12,019 nucleotides of DNA from an uncultured Clostridia bacterium (GTDB lineage: Bacteria > Bacillota > Clostridia > Christensenellales > Pumilibacteraceae), in NCBI GenBank assembly GCA_947385185.1, contig CANDJX010000040.1, forward strand, positions 1 to 12,019. Reading direction: 5' to 3'. Below, one piece after another: positions 1 through 7,313 of the stretch; the stretch's first letter is position 1, and the number at the start of each line of letters is the position of its first letter. The notes under the pieces are model-generated. The model made no database searches. It had not been told where the DNA came from and saw nothing but the letters and a program-made list of their open reading frames with translations. The position numbers and the translations under genes are program-made.

Positions 1-3000
1 GCAATTTGTATTATAGTAGCATTAACGGCGCTTATATGCATTCCGACATTGACGGCGCTTGCAGATTATTCGGGACAAGACAATAGTTTAACGCGAGAGC
101 AATTACACTCAATAACGTCGGCGACATCTGTCAGTAACGATACACCTGCAATAACAGTATTTATGCATGGAGTAGGTGCAAATGCCGGAACGTGGAGTAA
201 CGGTTTTAACGGTCAAGGTACCGACAAAGTAGAATTTGCTTGTGATTATGATTCTATTATCGAAAAAATGCGTAATTCTTCAATATCGGGGATACAGGTT
301 TTTAGAGCAAAAACGGAAAGCGAAAGTAGTTTTAATTTATATTTCGAATACGGTAATGCATATTCGACTATATCTGACTTTTCTAAACATACCGTAATAG
401 TTCTTGATATAAGCGATACATATGCGGCAATGGAAGATGTTTACGAACAGCTTCATTACGTAATAGATAAAATATCCTATGACTATTTATGTAAAATGGG
501 TAGTTTGCCGCGTATAAATTTGATAGGTCATTCTATGGGCGGATTGATAAATATGCAATACGCAATAGAGCATCCGAAGAATGTTGCGGCGCTTGTAAGC
601 CTTGGTACGCCGTATAACGGAAGTTGGTATGATAATGATTTTGTTGCAATGCTTGGAATAGATACATTTAATAGACAAAAATGCATAACAGGAAGATGTG
701 GGCATCAGTATTATTTCTGTAACTTGGAAACTCGAAGAAATACCTGGAACAATGTTTTTGCGCAAAATCCGCATATTCAGTTTTATACTTTAAGTGGTGA
801 AACATCTTTTAGTATTATGAATCACATAATTAGTGACAGTAATTATCTTGAGAAATATACAGAATTATCATCGGAATTAATTAATATTATAAGGGAACTT
901 AGTCCTGTGGCATCTTTAATTATTGGAAATTTGTCAGGTGATTTATGTGTTGATATCGATTCACAAAAGGCGGTTGGATATGACGGCGCAATAAATTATA
1001 ATAAAAAATTTGAAACAACTAATTGCAATGTAAATAAACGAAGCATGAATCATTTCCCTGTTCCGCATAATTTGGAAGCGTATGACGCAGATATGATTAA
1101 TTGCTTATTACAAACTATAGATTATGGTAATACTAAGCCGCTTGCCTCGACTTATACTAATAACGGCATAACGACAAGTATTGTTGCGAAAAGCGGCAGT
1201 AATTGGCTGATCAAATTGACAAATAATACGGGAAGCGCACGTAGCTTTGAGTATAATCAAAAAATGTGTTTTGAGGACGACGCACGAAATTGGACGGGAT
1301 TGTGGGATATAGAAAATACAGATATTATTCAGAATGGAAATTCAACTATAATTTCAATACAAGAAAACGGTACAGCGTCAGACATAACAATATCTTATGA
1401 AAACGGTAGCAATCGATACATATCTTATGCACATAACCTTGATAGCTCGTCGCGTACTATGACAAGTTTGGGTAGTTCCAAGACCTGTTATAGTTTCTCA
1501 CAGAATAATATGAAAGTGAGTATCATATCATTGTGCGGCGATGTATGGACAGTAAAACTTACCAATAACACAGGAAGTCGGCGTCGTTTTTATTACAATC
1601 AAAAGATGTGCTTCGATAACGACGCAATGAATTGGAACGGACTTAATAATGTCATGCCTACTGCGGAGATAGCGAACGGAGCATCGACTATATTCAAAAT
1701 ACAATGGCATGGCTCGGCAACGGATATGGTTATGTCATACATAAGCGGAAGTACACGGTATATATTTTATGCATATAATTTGAGTACTGCCGGCACAATG
1801 AGCGCTTTCGGTAGTTCAGTGTCATATTATAATCCCACGCAAAACGGCATTAAAGCCGGTATAGTCGGAAAAAACGATACGACATGGTTAATCGAACTTA
1901 CAAATAATACAGGTAGCGTTCGTCGTTTTGAATATAATGCAAAGATGTGTTTTGAAGGTGATGCAAAAAATTGGATTGGGTTGACTAATATTGTAACTAC
2001 ATCAGAGCTTGAACCAGGTGAATCGACTATTGTGGCGGTGCAAGAAAACGGTTCGGCAACAAGTATCGCATTATCTTACGTAAGCGGCAGCACTCGAAAT
2101 ATATTCTACGCATACGACCTCAATATATCCTGTACTATGACGAGTTTCGGAAGCTCAACGCCTGTGCGTACTTATACCAAAAACAATATGAAAGTAGGTA
2201 TAGTCGGTAAAAACGACAATAAATGGTTGATTAAACTTACGAATAATACCGGAAGCACGAGAACGTTTGAGTATAATGCCAAGATGTGTTTTGAAGGCGA
2301 CGCAAAGGATTGGATAGGTTTATCCGATGTCAAACAAATTAAAGATGTTACGAACGGAAGTACAGTTCAAATGGAAATACAGGAGAACGGTACAGCGGGC
2401 TGTATAGCTATATCCTATGCCGTAGGCGTTAAAAGAACCGTATTCTATGCGTATGATCTGAATGCGTCGGGAACTATGTCGGCTTACGGAAATGTTATCA
2501 GTCCGACTATGTATAAACAACATGATATGGAAGTATGCATAATAAGTAAGAGCGGCAGTACCTGGAATTTACAGCTTACGAATAATACCGGAAGCGCGAG
2601 GACTTTTGAGTACAATAGCAAGATGTGTTTTGAGGGCGACGCACAGAATTGGAAAGGGTTAAGCGATACAGTAAAAACAGGAACTATTCAAAACGGTGCG
2701 TATACGAATATTTCTATCTCGGAGAACGGTACTGCCGGAAGTATAGCCATAAGTTATGAGATTGGAGATCTCAGATATATATTCCATGCGTGCGACCTGA
2801 ATGCGTCGCAACGTACCATGAATGCGAAATCGAGCATTGTAGATAAATCTCAACAGTCCGAGGAATGCATAGCGGCGGGGACGCTTATCACGCTTGCAGA
2901 CGGTACGCAGAAAGCGGTGGAAGACTTGACGGGCGACGAAACGTTACTTGTATGGAATATGGCGACGGGAACATACGACACCGCGCCGATACTGTTCATA

Positions 3001-3558
3001 GACAGCGACCCGATAGGGCATTACGAAGTGATAGAACTCTCGTTCTCGGACGGAACGACTGTAAACGTAATATCCGAGCACGGGTTCTGGGATTATGATC
3101 TGAACAGATACGTATATCTCGACGAGAACGCGGAGGAGTATATAGGACATCGGTTCAATAAACAGACCGCAGGCGAGGATGGAACGTACGGGTATAGTGC
3201 GGTGACGCTCACGGGCGTGGAAGTAAGCGTAGAGGTGACGACGGCGTACAGTCCGGTGACGTACGGGCACTTGTGCTATTACGTGAACGGAATGCTGTCG
3301 ATGCCGGGCGGAATAACGGGACTGTTCAATATCTTCGACGTAGACGGAGAAACGATGACGATAGACGAAGCTGCGTATCTTGCGGACGTAGCCGAATACG
3401 GCTTATACACGTATGATGAATTCAACGAGATATATCCTATACCGGAAAGCGCGTTCGAAGCTTTGAGCGGGCAATATCTGAAAGTGGCGATAGGCAAGGG
3501 GCTCATAACGCCCGAGCGTATCGCATACCTTGCGGAACGCTATGCCGAGTTTTTCTGA
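1..3558 (+). CDS. Secreted alpha/beta-hydrolase (lipase/esterase-like) with five tandem repeats and a C-terminal Hint domain, 5' partial
   Basis: The frame is open from the first base. Codons 1-21 read as a hydrophobic stretch ending T-A-L-A before Asp, a signal peptide with likely cleavage near base 63, so the true start lies upstream. The TTG at 49 falls inside the signal peptide and is not a credible start. Codon numbers here count from base 1. Codons about 50-360 form an alpha/beta-hydrolase: an HG oxyanion motif (FMHGVG), nucleophile elbow G-H-S-M-G-G with Ser178 (532-534), a probable acid in GDLCVD (Asp314 or Asp318), and candidate histidines 351 and 356. Five repeats of about 113 residues follow (1159-2859), then a Hint domain starting at Cys956 (2866-2868) and an unrecognised tail of about 85 residues. 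The product is probably exported, with the hydrolase acting on lipid or ester substrates; the substrate is unknown. The first 2.8 kb are much more AT-rich than the Hint part. The hydrolase and Hint calls are firm; the function is not. Confidence 0.85.
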   Translation, partial: AICIIVALTALICIPTLTALADYSGQDNSLTREQLHSITSATSVSNDTPAITVFMHGVGANAGTWSNGFNGQGTDKVEFACDYDSIIEKMRNSSISGIQVFRAKTESESSFNLYFEYGNAYSTISDFSKHTVIVLDISDTYAAMEDVYEQLHYVIDKISYDYLCKMGSLPRINLIGHSMGGLINMQYAIEHPKNVAALVSLGTPYNGSWYDNDFVAMLGIDTFNRQKCITGRCGHQYYFCNLETRRNTWNNVFAQNPHIQFYTLSGETSFSIMNHIISDSNYLEKYTELSSELINIIRELSPVASLIIGNLSGDLCVDIDSQKAVGYDGAINYNKKFETTNCNVNKRSMNHFPVPHNLEAYDADMINCLLQTIDYGNTKPLASTYTNNGITTSIVAKSGSNWLIKLTNNTGSARSFEYNQKMCFEDDARNWTGLWDIENTDIIQNGNSTIISIQENGTASDITISYENGSNRYISYAHNLDSSSRTMTSLGSSKTCYSFSQNNMKVSIISLCGDVWTVKLTNNTGSRRRFYYNQKMCFDNDAMNWNGLNNVMPTAEIANGASTIFKIQWHGSATDMVMSYISGSTRYIFYAYNLSTAGTMSAFGSSVSYYNPTQNGIKAGIVGKNDTTWLIELTNNTGSVRRFEYNAKMCFEGDAKNWIGLTNIVTTSELEPGESTIVAVQENGSATSIALSYVSGSTRNIFYAYDLNISCTMTSFGSSTPVRTYTKNNMKVGIVGKNDNKWLIKLTNNTGSTRTFEYNAKMCFEGDAKDWIGLSDVKQIKDVTNGSTVQMEIQENGTAGCIAISYAVGVKRTVFYAYDLNASGTMSAYGNVISPTMYKQHDMEVCIISKSGSTWNLQLTNNTGSARTFEYNSKMCFEGDAQNWKGLSDTVKTGTIQNGAYTNISISENGTAGSIAISYEIGDLRYIFHACDLNASQRTMNAKSSIVDKSQQSEECIAAGTLITLADGTQKAVEDLTGDETLLVWNMATGTYDTAPILFIDSDPIGHYEVIELSFSDGTTVNVISEHGFWDYDLNRYVYLDENAEEYIGHRFNKQTAGEDGTYGYSAVTLTGVEVSVEVTTAYSPVTYGHLCYYVNGMLSMPGGITGLFNIFDVDGETMTIDEAAYLADVAEYGLYTYDEFNEIYPIPESAFEALSGQYLKVAIGKGLITPERIAYLAERYAEFF
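1159..2859 (+). repeat. Five tandem protein repeats of about 113 residues (period 339-345 bp)
   Basis: Units start at about 1159, 1504, 1843, 2182 and 2521. The anchor motif LTNNTGS recurs at 1216, 1558, 1897, 2236 and 2575, giving spacings of 342, 339, 339 and 339 bp. Each unit shows, in order, a W-x-(I/V/L) strand, LTNNTGS, F-x-YN-x-KMCF with one conserved Cys, an acidic DA-x-(N/D)W-x-GL motif, an (E/W)(N/H)G(T/S)A turn, an SY strand and a YA/HA-x-(D/N)L motif. The alternating hydrophobic pattern suggests beta-sandwich modules, perhaps a stalk or a carbohydrate or cell-wall binding array. I do not recognise the family. The units are diverged in DNA but keep the same length, so they are old duplications under length constraint. 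Confidence 0.9.
2866..3558 (+). other. Hint (hedgehog/intein) autoprocessing domain plus C-terminal tail
   Basis: The domain opens with Cys (2866-2868) in the pattern C-I-A-A-G-T-L-I-T-L-A-D-G, the typical Hint block A with the catalytic first Cys. The block-B histidine is in S-E-H-G-F-W (His at 3079-3081), but the usual Thr three residues before it is Ile. The last Hint strand is H-L-C-Y-Y-V-N-G-M-L, after which the splicing signature His-Asn-nucleophile is absent and S-M-P-G-G follows. About 85 more residues run to the stop and are rich in acidic residues, Tyr and Leu. By family knowledge this predicts N-S acyl shift and cleavage at the Cys rather than splicing. That would release, or transfer to a nucleophile, the hydrolase-repeat part. 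Its role here is inference. Confidence 0.8.
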
Positions 3559-3599
3559 AAGAATTTTATAAAAACATGACGCTTTCGTATACATAACTA

Positions 3600-3630
3600 A
3601 AATGGCTGTCGCTTTTCGCGACAGCCATTT
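3600..3630. terminator. Bidirectional hairpin terminator between converging genes
   Basis: A perfect 13-bp stem (3600-3612 with 3618-3630) encloses a 5-base loop, TTTTC. It is flanked by A-tracts on the left and T-tracts on the right, so either strand gives a GC-rich stem followed by a short U run (three to four). It sits 41 bases after the Hint gene stop and 65 bases after the stop of the oppositely oriented GNAT gene, as expected for a shared terminator. The rest of 3559-3695 is AT-rich with nothing else I can name. Confidence 0.8.
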
Positions 3631-3695
3631 ACTATAATAAAATTATAATAAACTTTACTGCAATAAAAGTTATACCCGATAAAAATCGAAAAATT

Positions 3696-4220
3696 TTATT
3701 CGTTGTGCGCCGGCGTGATGTCGTAATCGCGGTCTCCGGTCAGTTCTTTTATAAACAGCGCTCTGATATAACCTTTGTCCGTCCTCGTCGAGTGCACGAA
3801 AAACCGCTTGCCGTAATAATAGCGGGCGAGGGTATAGAAGCGTGCGTTCGTGTGAAGCGCGATCGCTTTGTAATTTTTTTCGGTACAGAAATCGCAGGCG
3901 GCGGCGAGCAGGCGACTGCCCACGCCTATGTTTTTGATCTCCGTGCGCACGCCGAATCGGTATATGTACGCCAGGTCCTTCGTCAGTTCTTTTACGCGGA
4001 TTGCGCCGAGCAGTCGGTTTTTCTCGTTCACAGCCACGAAAACGGCGTGATTTTTGATGTCGTACAGAATATCGTCCACCGTTTCGGTGAGCGCGTGCAG
4101 ATTGACCTCGACTTTATCGAGCTCCGCCATATAGCTTCTGAATGCGTCGTGCATTATGTCGCGTATTCCGAGCGCGTCGTCGGGCAGGGCGTAGCGTACG
4201 TTTACTTTGATTTTTTTCAT
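3696..4220 (-). CDS. GNAT-family N-acetyltransferase, last gene of the arg operon (candidate N-acetylglutamate synthase)
   Basis: The 174-residue single-domain protein has the GNAT layout: an N-terminal strand with V-R-Y-A-x-x-x-D (8-15), a central beta-hairpin (60-76), acetyl-CoA loop motif A with K-N-I-G-V-G-S (96-102) following strand YRFGV, and a motif-B-like ARFYTLARYYYGKRFF segment near 126-141. The ATG lies only 4 bases after the argF stop, with a weak GAAAGAG ribosome site inside the argF end, so it is probably translationally coupled. The operon has no argJ and no argA. Short GNAT-only N-acetylglutamate synthases are known (for example Mycobacterium tuberculosis Rv2747), so this position makes that role attractive. 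The sequence alone does not prove the substrate; a protein or small-molecule acetyltransferase is the alternative. GNAT fold is sure; substrate is not. Confidence 0.85.
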   Translation of the reverse strand: MKKIKVNVRYALPDDALGIRDIMHDAFRSYMAELDKVEVNLHALTETVDDILYDIKNHAVFVAVNEKNRLLGAIRVKELTKDLAYIYRFGVRTEIKNIGVGSRLLAAACDFCTEKNYKAIALHTNARFYTLARYYYGKRFFVHSTRTDKGYIRALFIKELTGDRDYDITPAHNE

Positions 4221-4224
4221 ACGT

Positions 4225-5181
4225 TTACTCTTTCATAAGCAGATACATGACGGCTTTCTGCGCGTGCAGTCTGTTTTCCGCTTCGGGGAATATCCATGAC
4301 TGTTTGCTTTCCATTACTTCGTCGGTGACTTCTTCTCCGCGGTGAGCGGGCAGACAGTGCAGGAAAATGGCGTCGGGGTTGGCTTTTTTCATCATAGCCG
4401 AATTGACCTGCATGGGCATCATAGCAGCTTCTTTCGCCGGATCTTTCGCCTGACCCATGGAGAAGAACACGTCGGTGTAGACCGCGTCCGCGCCCTTGAT
4501 CGCTTCGTCGACGTCGCTCGTGACGGTAACTTTCGCGCCGTTAAACGCGCTTTTTCTCGCTTCCCCGACGATCGCGGGATCGGGCTGAAACCCTTCGGGC
4601 GCGCAAATGCAAACGTCCATTCCGACTTTTGCGCAACCGAGCATGAGCGAGTTCGCCATATTGAACCCTTCGCCGAAGAACGTCAGTTTAAGCCCTTCGA
4701 ATCTGCCGAATTTTTCGTATACGGTGAGTAAGTCCGCGAGCACCTGGCAGGGATGGAATTCGTCGGTCAGACCGTTTATGATCGGAATATGTCCCCATTT
4801 CGCGAGTTCCTCGACGTCGGACTGCTTATACGTCCTTATCATTATGCCGTCGATATTCATTCTTTCGAGCACGCGCACGGTGTCGCGTATGGGTTCGCCG
4901 CGACCGAGCTGTATGTCGTTGGTCGAAAGAAAGAGGGGAGAACCGCCGAGCTGTTTGATGCCCTGTTCGAAAGAAATGCGCGTGCGCGTGGACGACTTGG
5001 CGAATATCATCGCCAGCGTTTTGCCGCTCAGGTAAGGGTGCGGCTCATGCGCGTACTGCTTCTTTTTAAGATCGATCGCGCACTTGAGCAGTTCCCAGAT
5101 CTCCTCGGTCGAATAGTCCATAAGCGTAAGCATATGCTTGTTTTTTATCTTGCCCGTAGCTTTGTAATCGTTGAACGTCAT
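4225..5181 (-). CDS. argF: Ornithine carbamoyltransferase
   Basis: The enzyme transfers the carbamoyl group from carbamoyl phosphate to ornithine to make citrulline in the cytoplasm, the sixth step of arginine synthesis. The 318 residues fit the family. Visible motifs are the carbamoyl-phosphate loop S-T-R-T-R (64-68), F-H-P-C-Q in the hinge region, the ornithine-selective D-x-x-x-S-M-G loop (DVFFSMG), and H-C-L-P-A-H-R (from 275) with its catalytic Cys. The SMG loop supports ornithine over N-acetylornithine or aspartate as substrate. A clear ribosome site, AAGGAAG (5191-5197), lies 9 bases before the ATG. The gene follows argD after 28 bases and precedes the GNAT gene by 4, so it is mid-operon. 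A catabolic arcB role is less likely given the biosynthetic neighbours. Confidence 0.95.
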   Translation of the reverse strand: MTFNDYKATGKIKNKHMLTLMDYSTEEIWELLKCAIDLKKKQYAHEPHPYLSGKTLAMIFAKSSTRTRISFEQGIKQLGGSPLFLSTNDIQLGRGEPIRDTVRVLERMNIDGIMIRTYKQSDVEELAKWGHIPIINGLTDEFHPCQVLADLLTVYEKFGRFEGLKLTFFGEGFNMANSLMLGCAKVGMDVCICAPEGFQPDPAIVGEARKSAFNGAKVTVTSDVDEAIKGADAVYTDVFFSMGQAKDPAKEAAMMPMQVNSAMMKKANPDAIFLHCLPAHRGEEVTDEVMESKQSWIFPEAENRLHAQKAVMYLLMKE

Positions 5182-5209
5182 TGTTTTTTACTTCCTTGAA
5201 ATTTTATTG

Positions 5210-6412
5210 TCAGATATTTATTCCGGACAGTATGGTTTCGAGCTTGTCCGTCATGTCGTCTATTTCGGCGTGAGATACGATATACGGCGGCGCGATACGG
5301 AGCGTATTGTGTCCGCACGTGCCGATTATTACGCCGAGGCTCATCATTTTGCCCACTATGCTCGCCGCCGGAATGCGCTCGTCGAGCTGCACGCCTTTGA
5401 GCAGTCCTTTCCCGCGTATGTCGAGCACGAATTTATGTCGCGCGAGTTTTTCGCTTAAGTTGTCCGAAAGGTATTCGCCCGCTTCGGTCACTCGGTCGAG
5501 CAGATCGGTTTCGCGCAGTTTTTTAACGACTACGTTTGCGGCGGCGCAAGCGAGGGGATTGCCGCCGAACGTCGTGCCGTGGTCGCCGGGACGGAACGCG
5601 TCCGCGGCTTCTCCGCGCGCCAGACAGCACCCGATCGGAACGCCGCCGCCCAGACCTTTGGCAAGCGTCACGATGTCCGGCGTAATGCCGTAATGCTCGA
5701 AACAATAGAATTTGCCCGTTCTGCCCGAACCCGTCTGTACTTCGTCGAGGATAAGAAGAATGCCTTTCTGCCGCGCGAACGCGTACGCGCCGACGAGGTA
5801 GTCGTACGTAGCCGGCGTAATACCGCTCTCGCCCTGAATGCATTCGAGCATGATGGCGCCGACGTCCGGAGTCACCGCGCCGCGGAGCGCTTCGAGGTCG
5901 TTGAACGGCACATATTTGAACCCGCCCGGAAGGGGAGCGAAGGGCGCGGAATATTTTTCCTGACCGGTCGCCGTGACGGTAGCGAGCGTCCGTCCGTGAA
6001 ATGACTCGCGGGCGGTGACGATAGTCGACTTGCCCGAACCGCTTTCGCTTGCGAGCTTGCGCACGATCTTGATCGCGCATTCGTTGGCTTCCGCGCCGCT
6101 GTTGCAGAGGAACGCTCTTTCGAAAGTACTTCCGTCCACGAGCCGGTCTATAAGTTCGATCTGCGGCAGATTATAGTAAAGGTTGGAAGTATGCATTATC
6201 TTGCCGGCTTGCTCGGAAACGGCTTTGACGAGGTCGGGGTCGTTATATCCCAGGCTGTTGACGGCGATACCGCCGAAAAAGTCGGTGTATTCATGCCCGC
6301 CTATATCGTAAAGTTTACAGCCTTCGCCGCGCTCGAAGCATACGTTCTGACGGCGAAAGAGTTTCATATACTTTTCTTTTTCGATTTCTTTGATTTTTTC
6401 CAGTTGTTCCAT
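5210..6412 (-). CDS. argD: Acetylornithine aminotransferase (PLP-dependent, class III)
   Basis: The protein converts N-acetylglutamate semialdehyde and glutamate to N-acetylornithine and 2-oxoglutarate. Its 400 residues show class-III aminotransferase motifs: Y-x-D-F-x-G-G-I-A-V near the N-terminus, the phosphate-binding C-N-S-G-A-E-A-N-E, L-D-E-V-Q-T-G-x-G-R-T-G with the cofactor Asp, and the PLP lysine in L-A-K-G-L-G-G-G (Lys252, bases 5657-5659). T-T-F-G-G-N-P follows. The gene lies 15 bases after argB. The ribosome site before the ATG at 6412 is poor. The protein carries about 15 charged residues (MEQLEKIKEIEKEK) before the conserved start, and Met16 (6365-6367) behind a purine-rich stretch is an alternative start. 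ArgD enzymes often also serve in lysine synthesis as succinyldiaminopimelate aminotransferase. Confidence 0.95.
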   Translation of the reverse strand: MEQLEKIKEIEKEKYMKLFRRQNVCFERGEGCKLYDIGGHEYTDFFGGIAVNSLGYNDPDLVKAVSEQAGKIMHTSNLYYNLPQIELIDRLVDGSTFERAFLCNSGAEANECAIKIVRKLASESGSGKSTIVTARESFHGRTLATVTATGQEKYSAPFAPLPGGFKYVPFNDLEALRGAVTPDVGAIMLECIQGESGITPATYDYLVGAYAFARQKGILLILDEVQTGSGRTGKFYCFEHYGITPDIVTLAKGLGGGVPIGCCLARGEAADAFRPGDHGTTFGGNPLACAAANVVVKKLRETDLLDRVTEAGEYLSDNLSEKLARHKFVLDIRGKGLLKGVQLDERIPAASIVGKMMSLGVIIGTCGHNTLRIAPPYIVSHAEIDDMTDKLETILSGINI

Positions 6413-6427
6413 GATATTATCCGATGA

Positions 6428-7303
6428 TTACTCGAGTATGAGCGTGCCTATACCTTTGACGGTGAACAGCTCGACGAGTATGCAGTGGGGTATCGTGCCG
6501 TTTATTATATGCACGTTCTTTATTCCTTTTTTGACCGCGGTTACGCATCCGCGCACTTTGGGGATCATGCCGCCGGAAATAACGCCCGATTCGATCATGC
6601 CTTCGACGTCGCCGACGCGCACTTCGGAAATGAGCGTGTCCTCGTCGTTTGCGTCGCGGCGTATGCCGTCTATGTCGGTCAGAAAGAGCAGTTTGTCCGC
6701 GCCGACAGCCGCGCCTATTTCGCACGCCGCCGTGTCCGCGTTGATGTTATAACTCTCGCCGTTTTCATCCACTCCGATCGACGCGATGACGGGCACGTAA
6801 TCTTCGAGGCAAAGTCCTTTGAGCATTTCTCCGTTGACCGAAACGATCTCGCCGACGTAGCCGTAATCCACGCCGCCGACGGGCGGTTTTTTTCTGACGC
6901 GGATAAGTCCGTTGTCTTTGCCGCTTACGCCTATCGCGCGGACGCCCATACTGCTCAGGTTCGACGTTACGTTCTTGTTTACCTTACCGCACAGGATCAT
7001 CTGCACGATCTCCATTGTTTCTGCGTCGGTGACGCGCAATCCGTTCACGAACTCGCTCTTTTTCCCGATTTTGCCGAGCATTGCGTTGATCTCCGGACCT
7101 CCGCCGTGCACGACGATAGGGTATACGCCGACGGTCTTGAGCGCGGCGACGTCCTGAAGTATGGTCTTTATGATGTCCGGATTATTCATCGCGTTGCCGC
7201 CGTATTTGACGACGACGAATTTGCCGCTGAAAGCGCATATGTACGGGAGCGCCTCGACGAGCGTATTCGCCTTTTGTATTATGCTGTCGTAATTGGTTTT
7301 CAT
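6428..7303 (-). CDS. argB: N-acetylglutamate kinase
   Basis: The enzyme phosphorylates N-acetylglutamate with ATP, normally the arginine-controlled step. The 291-residue amino-acid-kinase fold shows V-V-K-Y-G-G-N-A-M (Lys33, phosphate binding), H-G-G-G-P-E-I-N, and the nucleotide-site strand with N-A-D-T-A-A followed by L-L-F-L-T-D-I-D-G-I. A roughly 20-residue N-terminal segment precedes the lysine strand, and total length is about 30 more than the arginine-insensitive E. coli enzyme. Both match the hexameric, arginine-inhibited class known from Thermotoga and Pseudomonas, so feedback inhibition by arginine is likely but inferred. A strong ribosome site, GGAGAGG, lies in the 10-base gap after argC, which decides the ATG at 7303. 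Confidence 0.96.
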   Translation of the reverse strand: MKTNYDSIIQKANTLVEALPYICAFSGKFVVVKYGGNAMNNPDIIKTILQDVAALKTVGVYPIVVHGGGPEINAMLGKIGKKSEFVNGLRVTDAETMEIVQMILCGKVNKNVTSNLSSMGVRAIGVSGKDNGLIRVRKKPPVGGVDYGYVGEIVSVNGEMLKGLCLEDYVPVIASIGVDENGESYNINADTAACEIGAAVGADKLLFLTDIDGIRRDANDEDTLISEVRVGDVEGMIESGVISGGMIPKVRGCVTAVKKGIKNVHIINGTIPHCILVELFTVKGIGTLILE

Positions 7304-7313
7304 CGACCTCTCC

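Noticed and set aside
49..51. TTG as the start codon of the secreted hydrolase
   Set aside because: The frame is open upstream to base 1 and encodes the hydrophobic core of a signal peptide, so the real start lies before the window.
1159..2859. Tandem repeats as a CRISPR array or DNA-level satellite
   Set aside because: The period of about 339 bp is in frame, the conservation is at protein level and no short identical repeats with unique spacers exist.
3678..3689. Short inverted repeat CGAT/ATCG as a second terminator or operator
   Set aside because: Only 4 bp of stem in AT-rich sequence, expected by chance.
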